A stretch of DNA of 64,000 nucleotides from Primula veris. Its lineage: Eukaryota > Streptophyta > Magnoliopsida > Ericales > Primulaceae. The first letter of the stretch is position 1. Every line of letters begins with the position of its first letter. The DNA lies in the NCBI GenBank assembly GCA_963682055.1, contig OY821744.1, positions 34,448,967 through 34,512,966 on the forward strand. The letters are read 5' to 3'. The notes beneath the pieces were generated by a model. The model saw only the letters and a program-made list of their open reading frames with translations. It ran no database searches and was not told the DNA's origin. The position numbers were made by a program, and so were the translations under genes. Below are positions 1-10,700 of the stretch, piece after piece.

Positions 1-32
1 AAGCAAATTATTTCCATTCCTTTCAAGCTTCA

Positions 33-76
<44 letters not shown>

Positions 77-83
77 ATATATA
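33..83. repeat. (CT)n-(TA)n compound microsatellite
   Basis: A CT run of about 24 bases passes directly into a TA run. It lies about 140-190 bases upstream of the LRR gene start codon. CT-rich tracts are common in plant core promoters and 5' leaders, but no function can be read from this one. Confidence 0.85.
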
Positions 84-158
84 CATATTAAACCATTTCA
101 CGTGTAGCATTTCACCTGTATACCAATACACAGTCACGGAAAAGGAAGAAAAAAACCT

Positions 159-166
159 TATAAAAA
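159..166 (+). promoter_or_regulatory. probable TATA box of the LRR gene
   Basis: The sequence tataaaaa lies about 55 bases before the ATG at 221. An A-rich leader follows. The spacing allows transcription to start near 190 with a very short 5' UTR. This rests on sequence and position only. Confidence 0.5.
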
Positions 167-220
167 CACCCAGGAAAAAAAACAAAAAAAAAACAAATTT
201 ATTTCAAAACCAAAACAAAA

Positions 221-3063
221 ATGAAACTTATAAACTCATTTCTCTTAATAACTCATTTCCATTTCTTGGTTTTACTACAATGCATTTCCCCTACTATAGC
301 AATGCTGGACCCGACCGACTTTTTAGCGCTACAAACGATACGTAAGTCGTTAAATGACTTACCGGGTTCAAACTACTTTGCTACTTGGGACTTCACCGCT
401 GACCCATGCGCTGCGTTTTCTGGAGTGTACTGCGAAGGTGACCGTGTCATTGCTCTTAACCTTGGTGACCCTCGTGCAGCCTCTCCAGGTTTTTTTTTTT
501 TTTTCTAATAGTGAATTTGTTTGCATTAGAATCGTTACGAAAGACTGGTATCTGAATTTAGCTACATGCTCTTAGTACTTTTGAACTTTTTTTAGTGAAT
601 TTGTTTGCATTAGAATCGCTATAAGAAAATGTCAACGTATCGTCCTAAATTGTATTGTCGAAATGCTTGGTAAAAGGATTATAGGTGCATTTAGCAACGA
701 AATAACTACGAAAAATGTTGTTATTCCGCTGATAAATTTAGGTACATGCATTTTAGCAATAAAAAATCAATCGCGGCATTGTTATAGCGACTTTGTTTGC
801 ATTAAAGCAATAAAAAAAAATTGTCAGGATCGATAGAGCTAGTAGCTGATTTTTTTTTTTTTTTTTTACCAACACCACTATGTGGGTATTTTCTGAACAT
901 TTTTTTGTAGTAATGTTTTAATGTTGTGTTTGATGTTGAATTTACTTTTTTGGTGAGACTTCTAAATTCAACTTTTTTTTTTCTCCAGGCCTAAAAGGTA
1001 AGCTCGACCCTGCGATCGGGTCACTTTCTGAGCTTTCTGAACTCACAGTTGTGCCTGGAAGGGTCTTTGGACCCCTTCCGGATTCCCTCTCTAAATTGAA
1101 GAACCTTCGGTTTATTGGCATTTCTAAGAATTTCATGTCTGGGGAGATTCCGGCGAGTTTGGGGAAACTGAGGCGGTTAAGGACCCTTGACCTGAGTTAT
1201 AATCAGTTAAGTTCGTTATCGTTTATGTAAAAAATGTGAAATTATTTTAAGAGGAACTTTTTAATCATAGTTACATAGTTGTCAAACTTGAAGATTTTTT
1301 GTTAAACAAGGGAACTAACTGAAGATTTTTGTGTTCATAGGGATCTAATTGAACATTTTTATGTTAGAGGAGATAAAAAAATTTTAAAAAGAAGAGAATT
1401 TATGATTAAAAAAAAATTGTTTGTTTGTCAAAGATTACATCACCACTTATTTTTCCTTCTTTTTATATACAGTAGTTTATAATGTATATAATATATCAGT
1501 ATCTGTCATGTGCAGAATAGATTCATATTTATGCTAACTCAGTTAATGAGGCTTTGTACAAGTAGTTTTGCTGTTTTTTTGTTGTTGGAAAACATGTAGA
1601 TTAATTTACTTTTTTTATTTCTCTTGTTTCCTTTATCTAATTTTCATAATATTTGTACTTCACTTTAGATTATCATAGCATGTTAAAGTTTTCCGAAATA
1701 AACTCGAATTTGTAATTGGAGCCGCTTTTTAATGGTTTAAATTGTTTTCCTACAGGTTCACAGGAAGTATTCCTCCAACAATCGGGACTTTACCAGAACT
1801 ATCAAACGTAGTTTTATGCCACAATCGTCTATCTGGTTCATTACCACCCGTTCGATCAAGTACATTGACTCGGCTCGACCTCAAGCACAACCTTCTCTCT
1901 GGCAATCTTCCTCCTCATTCGCTTCCGTCGTCGTTGAAATACCTATCTCTATCATGGAACCTGTTCGAAGGGCCTGTGGACCGGTCTTTAACCGGTTTAA
2001 ATCAGTTAAATTATATTGACTTGAGTGTGAACCAGCTCACGGGGAGTATTCCAGAAAGTTTATTTAGCTTTCCTATTACGAGCCTTCAGCTACAACGGAA
2101 CTTATTTTCTGGTTTGGTTGAACCGCTTGATCAGGTTAAAATTCCGCTCGTTGATCTCAGTCACAACAGGTAAATACAAATATAAGATTAAAGTAAAATA
2201 GTTTGTTTTGAGTTTATTCATAAAGTCAGGAATTTATATTCAATATGGATACCTAGTTATTTCCTCTAGTTTGATTACTTTCCATTTAGTTATATTTCTC
2301 TTATATGCTATTGTAAAGAATTGCTAATATTAAAACGTAATACTAGGGGAGACTGAAGGAGTTCTCAAGCAAAAATAAGAATTTATCATTTAAGCTTCAA
2401 TTCAATATTTTCATTATAAGAAAATAACATGATAGTAACAACTGATATACGACTTGTTGCTAAAAATTCCGCAACAGTAAAGCAATAGTTATCAATACTT
2501 AGCAACAATTTATGTTGATATACTGTTACTAAATCGTATAATATCATTCAGACTGTTTTTGTGGTGTTTGCAGGGAAGTATTGAAGCATAAGATTGATTA
2601 GAAAGTATAGAGTTTTTCCTTTCAATTTGATTATAGATTGATTTCAATTTCGGATTGTTAACCTGTTGTGTGCTTATAAGTTATAACTTATAAGTACCAC
2701 TTTAATCTGGTTTTCTTTCTCAGCAACTTATTCTCAATAATTTCCTTATACAATAGGTTATCCGGTACCGTGTCCACAATGTTCTCAACTGTAGAGAATC
2801 TTTACCTCAACAACAATCGGTTCACCGGACAAGTCCCTGGCAGCTTTGTGGAGCGGTTATTAGCCGCTAATATACAAACTCTGTATCTACAACATAACTA
2901 CCTCACAGGGATCGAGATTAATCCTACGGCCGAGATTCCTATGAGCACCTCATTGTGCTTGCAATATAATTGTATGGTGCCACCTCAGCACTCTACGTGT
3001 CCGTTAAAGGGTGGGAAGCAGAAGACCAGGCCGACTTGGCAGTGTCCAGAATGGAAAGGGTAA
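221..3063 (+). CDS. secreted leucine-rich repeat protein, four exons
   Basis: Exons 221-488, 989-1205, 1756-2169 and 2757-3063 join to exactly 402 codons (401 aa plus TAA), all with GT-AG borders. Residues 1-27 are a hydrophobic signal peptide. An N-terminal LRR cap follows, with the DPC...C pair near residues 60-70. About nine plant-type LRRs come next (for example LRTLDLSYNQFTGSIPPTIG), then a Cys-rich C-terminal cap (LCLQYNCMVPP) and a short basic tail. There is no membrane span and no kinase domain, so the product is probably secreted or apoplastic, possibly a co-receptor or decoy. Length and layout match the Arabidopsis At4g03010/At1g03440 LRR family as I remember it. The exon 2 donor was placed at 1206, because only that choice restores NQFTGSIPP across the junction. 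Ligand and function are unknown. Confidence 0.93.
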
Positions 3064-3147
3064 AAGACGGGAATTTCCATGTTTTGTCGATGTTAAAAGA
3101 GGGAAAATAGAAAGGCTATTTTGGTTTATAAGTTATTGTAGTTGGTT

Positions 3148-3153
3148 AATAAA
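3148..3153 (+). other. candidate polyadenylation signal of the LRR gene
   Basis: AATAAA lies 85 bases after the stop codon of the LRR gene in an AT-rich 3' flank. Plant signals are loose, so this is only the best match. Confidence 0.4.
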
Positions 3154-4173
3154 AGGCATATAGTAATTCGTTTACTTGTAATAGCAATGAGTTTGGTGAG
3201 TCATAAAAAGATGTCCATGTGAATTTGTAGATATAACTTTTACAAAAGTTATGTACCAAAAAAACATAGTAGACTTTCAAGTTTACCTTCTTTTTTTTTT
3301 ATTGTTTGTATGTTTGGTTTTTATGTTCTTCTAATCGATTAATTGAAGTGGGATTTGATATTGTTTTCTATGCTCTCCTTTTACTGTGTTTATTTACAAT
3401 TCTAGTTGGGATATAGCATCGAGTGTACAGAAAAGAATATGTTAATTGTTTTTTCTACTACATGTGAGATTTTGACAGATGAAAAAAAGATTATGGAATT
3501 AGACGAAGTATCCGATGTTAAGGACCTTAAGGTAGCTTAAGTCTACAAAGCTAACATGATTATCTCGGATACAATCACACTGATAAACCATCAAATTATG
3601 GCTACAATCACCACAATTTGTGCAATGATCATACTACACAGCAGCAGAATATGCAAGTGTAAATGGCTTGTGTTTGTGAAGATGGTACGGCATACTATTT
3701 CCGATTTGTTCTGTTTAACAAGCTCTCGTTTCAGTAAAATGTTAATTTTTGTCGAATACTAGTTACTCTTCCGTTCACAGGACTGCAAACTTTTTTCCCA
3801 CTGTTCTTTCTGATTCGGATGGTTTTTAATTTGCTTTTCCTCGATAACTTATAAGTTTAAAGAAGTGTAGTACGAAATCTATTCATGCTACCCAAACACA
3901 CCCCCACACTCTTGTGTCTTGGCATTTCTTCTTTACAATATCAATAGAGGTGTGTCAAGATTATAGTATAAACTTGCAACAGTGACAAATAACAACGATG
4001 AAATTATTCGGGTTCGCCGAAAAATCACCTTCAACAAGCTAATTTCCCTTTTTTTCATGATTTCCCAGTTGAAGTAAAGGGTTTACATAATCAGCTTTTT
4101 CTTGATTTTACAAACTCATAACTTTCAAGTTTCAACAAACAGATTTCCCTCTTTTTCGGATTTACAACACACT
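3154..4173. other. 3' flank of LRR gene, no gene seen
   Basis: AT-rich sequence with only short chance ORFs, such as one at 3556-3762 that shows no domain. I see no RNA gene or transposon end here. Confidence 0.6.
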
Positions 4174-4182
4174 ATTTTATTT

Positions 4183-4548
4183 GGGAAAATTATTGTTAAC
4201 TACACCAACCTATTGGTGGTTAAGAATTTTTATACTCACCTTTAAAGATTAACAATTTACATACTCATCTATAAAAAATCTATCAATCAACACATTTTAG
4301 TTGATTTATGTTAACTTTTTAAGAAAAGTTTGGTCACGTGTAATCACGTTACCGCTTCCAATTATGATTTAAAAGTAAAACTAACATTGCATATGACCAA
4401 AAATCGTCTAAAAAGTTAACATAAATCAACTAAAATGTCTTGATTGATAGATTTCTTATAGATGAGTATGTAAATTGTTAATCTTTTAAGATGAGCATGG
4501 AAATTCTTAACCACCAATAGATTGGGTATAGTAAACTATAATTATCCC
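4183..4548. mobile_element. Mutator-type MITE with about 145-bp inverted arms
   Basis: The left arm starts GGGAAAATTATTGTTAACTA and the right end, reverse-complemented, starts GGGATAATTATAGTTTACTA. The arms stay similar for about 145 bases around a short centre. The 9-bp direct repeat ATTTTATTT flanks the element exactly (4174-4182 and 4549-4557), the target-site length typical of Mutator-like elements. There is no coding capacity, so it is non-autonomous. It sits between the tail-to-tail LRR and WD40 genes. Confidence 0.85.
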
Positions 4549-4557
4549 ATTTTATTT

Positions 4558-5902
4558 CTAATATTACTATTAGTGTCCCCTTTATTTAAAGCAGTAGTTA
4601 ACCAACTTTAACTGCTCGGGACCCTCAGAATCAGAAGCTTATTAGTTAATGCACTTAATCACTGAGCATCTTTTTTCAGATAAGTGTCTAAATAAATTGC
4701 ACACACGGCCACCACCAGCCTGTATACCTTAGTAATAAATAGTAGAAAAAAGGCCAAAACAATAACTAAAATGAGGGTTGTTTACCTGCTACGCCGTCAA
4801 GCAAACAAAATAAATGTCTAGTTTTGTTTTGTAACTATAATCTATATATCACCCATTATTGGATTCTGATCATTACAGACATAAACAATATATTTACAAC
4901 TTTCTATTCTCTAACCAGCATGTGAATCTAAATCAAGGGAACGTAAATGGAATTAGTTTTATTTATTTATCAACTCTCAAAGAGGTAGGTAACTAGTATA
5001 ATATACAAAATGTATACAAATTAGGCAACTTGGTATGGATAATGTTTCACTCAACATAGTAAGACTTGGATTATTGTTAATAAGCACAAACATCTCCAGA
5101 GTAAATGATTATTATATGTACATAACTGAATTTTAGAGATATGGAACCATATTTGCAATTCGGTTGATTACACTAAGCTTTTGCACATGGTATATCTACG
5201 TGAACCAGAATAAACGATATGTTTGGCAGCGGTAAAACAATCTGTTTGGTATATCACATTTTCCTGCAAAAAATGAGAAGTCCACAAGATTAAGGATTTG
5301 TTTGACTGAAACCTTTAAGACACATAAATTTTTGCTTCTTCCGGTTTGAAGTTGGTTTTCTGATTTCTGGCCTAAATAAGCTAGAAGCTTGAAGCTGAAT
5401 TCATCCCATACGAACTTTTTTCTCATTCGGAAAATTCTAACTTTTTCGTTAAAAACTGCAACAAGTGGAGTACACAAGTAGCAACAGGGTGTTTTTTCCA
5501 CTTAGATTCCCTACTACTTGAACCATTATTAGTATAAACTTATTCAATTAAACAGTCTCTATTTTAGGTTTAAAAAAGTTGGGTTCATACAGCTTAAAGT
5601 TTCTAGCTTTTTCAGACCAAAATACCAGATAACCTCACCTTAAAGCTGGCTAACCAAAGACAGATAATATCTAGAACAAAAATGTCAAAAATGGCGAACT
5701 TAAAAGCTGCAACCAAATAAGGTCCTAGTATGTAAGGCAGGATAAGCAAATAACAAGAGGGAGGAATCCTGATTTTAAAAGTACCCTTACTAGTTGCAAC
5801 AACTAGTCGAATAGCCTTATCTCGTAAACCTATTTCAACCTTACCAAAAATAGTGCACTACCTTGAAATTGTGATGGACTGGCATGTACATATAGATACG
5901 TA
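4558..5902. other. 3' flank of the WD40 gene
   Basis: AT-rich sequence that probably includes the 3' UTR of the minus-strand WD40 gene. A motif related to AGCTGCAACCAAAYAAGG at about 5705-5725 looks like one end of the MITE family also seen at 6368-6575 and 9255-9456. No further gene is seen. Confidence 0.5.
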
Positions 5903-7757
5903 TTAAGCGTAGCGGTATCTCCTGCGAATGTCCCTCTTGTTGAAAGGTGAGAGAGGCATTTCTCCACTACCGGGAAATTCCCATTTGACAATATCACCTT
6001 CCCAAGATGAGCTGACAAGCATTGGGTAGTGAGGGTGCCAACTACAATCTCTCACCGTTGAAGAATGGTGCTCCAGCCTTGCCACTTGAGCTCCGGTCAC
6101 CTTCAAATTAGTCGATTTCATAAAAACAAATATGAGCAATGTTCACACATCATTCAGAATTGATGAAATTAAGAAATCCATTTCTTTGTATCTGAGTTCT
6201 TTTTAAATTTAGAAACACATGGAAGTGAAAATTAATTGAGAAGTGAAGGGTGCAAAACTTGAAAGCACTTTGCACTCCAGTTACAATTTTTCAGAAACTT
6301 GACTAAACATGCACTACTAGTGGCGAGAGTTGTATACTGCAAGCATTTGAGTTTATTCCTATAAAAGGGCCTTGTTTGGTTGCATCCAAAGGTCAACTTT
6401 GGCTTCTTCAATTTTTTTGCTTAAAAGTTAGACTATATTTGGTTGACCACCTCTAACTCGAATTCTCTTTCTTTTAAGCCTGAAAAACCTAAAAGCTTTA
6501 TTTGGATAAACTCATCTTTTTTCTCAATCCTTCAAATACAGCTTATTGCATTAAAAGCTGCAGCCAAACAAGCCGGATGGAAATTCATTGAGAAGTGGGG
6601 GAAAAACCACATCGGACCCCATTTATAATTTTGAAACCTTGAGTACACTGTACAAATGAACTAAGTAGAATCCAACACTAAACCGAATATGGTTCAAATG
6701 TGTAATACCTTCGTAACAAGGAATAGATATACTATTAATTTGACTGTATGCACCGTAAGTTTGCATGCATTTTGAAACTAATTGGTCAATGGTGGTAGAT
6801 TTGTGCACTAAAATCATGTACTTACCCACACTCTTGATGAAAGAATTTAGGCTTTCACATCAGAAATATGGGATATAGATACAAGTATTCTGACAAGCAG
6901 TGGAAAGAGAATTTATCACTTACCACATCATAAATGTATACACGAGCATCGTGAGATCCTGTGTATATATACTTTTGACCAGTGCTGCATAAAATCATTT
7001 AGGTCATATCAGTAAGTTATAAGTTCAAACATTGAATATAAGTGTTGCATACAAAACATTTAGGTCATATCAGTAAGTTATTTATATGTTCAAACATTGG
7101 GCAGTACTGTCAATATGGTGAAATTACCAATTATGAAATACAATTAAAGTTGTAATAGTTGGTGATGGTATCAATGATGAGATATATCTTCCCTTGAAAC
7201 CTCATAAAAGCTACAACAATACTTCGTATTAACAATATTGAATTACGATTTCCCTTGAAACATCATAAAACAGAACATGGTGAAATAATAATAGGTATTG
7301 CTCCAGAACTGCGGCATCTTGCCACCAAATTTTAATCTTTCGAGTCGCTTTATTTAAGCCAGTTGGTAAACAAAGCTCGCTTGAGCAGGGTTTCAGAGTT
7401 TCAGTAATGGGAAAAAAAGTTGTCCAAGTTTATAAAATAAACATACAGAACTAATGACAAAACATTTGAAATTAAGTTTTACCTAGACAAAGGCGAAAAG
7501 TAACAACGAATAAGTGTGCGTAATACTGAATGGCCTTTGTATGTAGCCACTGATTGATCACACGGATGTTTCAAAATCCTTGCCTGAGGCGGATAGTCCA
7601 TCCATCTGTAATCCCATTCATAATTACGAAATCCCAAATTGTTTTCCCGATTTCTGAAAAAAAAAAATGAAAGATATATGTTACAAGGCATACACACACA
7701 CAACCTTTTGGTCTTTAGATAGCTAACTAGCCAGTTGCTTTGATAGAACAAGTACAG

Positions 7758-7796
<39 letters not shown>

Positions 7797-10700
7797 AGAA
7801 ATAAAAATTGACTTCAGGAATGATAGAAGATTTAAAGTAAGAATTACGAGTGAACCTCTACACGCTCAAGAGTTTAGATCAGATGTAAGTGAAAGAAATT
7901 GGGTTCGGCACATACATATAAAGATCACAGTTGACAGTATTAAAATTTTAAAATCGACCAAGGGGAGAATTAGGTTCTCAATTAGAATTCAAATTTATTA
8001 AATTATAGAAAAAAACACCCGTATCATCTGTCTCTTTTAGTTTATGATGAAATGTAAATAGCAGAATGTCCCAGAATAGTGTGCTTCTAATTATGAAGAA
8101 ACCAGTATATGTAAGCATAAAAGTGATAATGTAAAGTTTGTATCTGTTGAATGGAACACGTAGCGTTCCTTTATTGAGTTACAGCAAAGGTTTTTTCCAA
8201 TCCCTCGTCATGGAGATAAGGTCAAAATTGCATCACATGAAAGATGAAAACAAAGTTACAGCTCCGATGAAATGAGCATTACCGGGAATGACAATTTGAT
8301 GACATCTTCCTTATATCCCAAAGTTTAATCGTCTGATCCTTTCCGTTTGAAATGAAATAACGACCATCTCCACGACTATCAAGAAACGTTATCCCTTCAA
8401 GATGCCCCGTAAGGACACCTGCAGGTTTCCCCCTGGCTTTTAAGCAACGCCTATCCCAAACCTACATGGTAACATAAATTACATTTACATTGTTTCAATT
8501 AAATTTAATGAAATAAAACGGAAAGTAACACTTTTCTAGACCACCTATAGCTACCAATAAAAAGTACACTAGGGCTGTAATTTCAACTGCAAAGCACTAT
8601 TTTAGTATTATTGTTCGATCACAAATCACAATTGTGTACTAAACTCCAATGAGTACACAAAATCAACAAATTCGTACACCAGCATCAAAATTTAAACGTA
8701 AAGCACTTGTGAATATTGATAGGTTGGTGCAACAGTTATTTGATTTTCTGTAGATTGGTATCGAATTTATGAATTTTGATAGGTTGTTGTACAAAATGTT
8801 CGACTTAGTGTAGATATGTGTCTAGATTTTGATATTTAATAGCACTAACTATTAGAAATTAATAGTATGATGTATAAAGTAATATTTTCCTTGAACTTTA
8901 TAATCAAAATCATTTCTTCGTCGCCAAAAAAAAATAAAAAATCATTGTCATGGATTGTTGGACAGTCAAGTAAATACCTTACAGAGATTATCATCACTCC
9001 CAGAAAAAATTAGATGGCCACTTTCATCAGCAAAACAGACGGTATTGACATCAGACTGCATCAACGCAAAAAGTAAAATAAAAAAATGAACAAAGTTATT
9101 ATATATTATATGAATTTTATTAAAAATTAGCTAATGGGCAGAACTTAGCATATTATGATTGATATCCTAATGAAAACTCAGAAAACAGAATCTATTTAAC
9201 AGAAGCACAAGAAGATTAAACTGATAATCATGCAACAGCAATGTATTCACTTAAGGATTGGTTGGTTGCAGATTTTAAGCAAATATGGTGGATTTTTTTT
9301 AGGTTCAGAAAAAGCTAGATTGATCTAGATTATAATTTATGACTTATTTAGGTAAAAACAAGGATGCTCGGCTTTTAAGCTGGCCAACCATATGCAATCT
9401 AGAATAAATAAGAAGGGAGATAATATAAGCTTATAAGCTGCAACCAAACAAGGCCTTAGCAACGTACCGTGTGAGCCAAAATCTTTAAGGAGGTCTTATT
9501 TGCTTCAAGGTCATAAACGTATATTGAGTTTCCACTGCTACCAGCAACAATTTCTCTCCCATCGGTTGAGAATTTCAGAGAGAATATTCCAAACGAATAC
9601 ATACCATCATCCTCGGCAGAAAAATCAAGACCGTCATGGATCTCCTACATTGCACAAGTATATCTATATGAGATGTATGAGAATGAATAAAGAGAAATCA
9701 GCCCGTGCCATGTAGAAAGCGAATGTTCACAATTGTTCAATTTTACTGCCTAGTTACACTATAGCAAGTCACAGTCAATAAGACTGACTCCTTAGACCTT
9801 TCCAAATCTACCTTGAAGAGAAATACATTTCAAGTTATCAAGGAAGCTTACATAGAAGTAAAAAGAATCAGAAATGATCCTCTGAGAAAGGGTTTATAGT
9901 TTTACCCGAATTGTTATTGTCCAATTAAGCAACTTTCTATGTGTGTTGGTATTTGTGTTGCCACTATGTGTACTTGCTGCAAGAATCACAATTTAGATAC
10001 TACTAATCATTTATTTGGTTCTAGTGATGTTGTTAAACAGGTTTGAAGTTATTTCAAGAGAGTATTTGGCTTTAATTTGAGTTTTAATGGTAATTGGAAG
10101 CATTTTGTCACTAATTGGTGTAGTAGCTGTGATAGCACACAAACAGGACTACTAGCCTATATGGTACCTTTCTTCATTTTTTGGGAGACGGCTTAACAAG
10201 AATAATAATAAGTTTGAAAATATACCCATGAGTGCAGATACTATTATTAATAAGGTAATTAAGTGGCTTCGAGAATTAAATCATTTTTTAAAACCCAAGT
10301 TACCTGCAAAAAACTTTCAATGTTTAACTTTAACTTGTCTTAATGTTGGTTTCATTGCGTGTAAAATGAAAAGAGCTAGGCTGGTTAGCTGGAAGTGTCC
10401 CCCGTCAGGAAGGCTTAAACTTAATTTAGATGGCTCTTCTCTTAGTAATGGTGATAGTGGTTGCGGTGGTGTATTAAGAAACTCAAAGGGTCTCATGGTT
10501 TTTGCTTTTGCTTGTCACTTAGGTAATCACTCTAATACCTTTGCTGATTTAATGGCCATAAAAAACGGTTTGCTTATTTGCTATAATTTGGGCCTTACTG
10601 ATATTATGATTAAAACAGACTCAGAATTAATTGTTAATTGGTGGAATAACAAATCATCTCCTGGTACTAAATTTAATTTGTTTTGGGAAGATATTATTAC

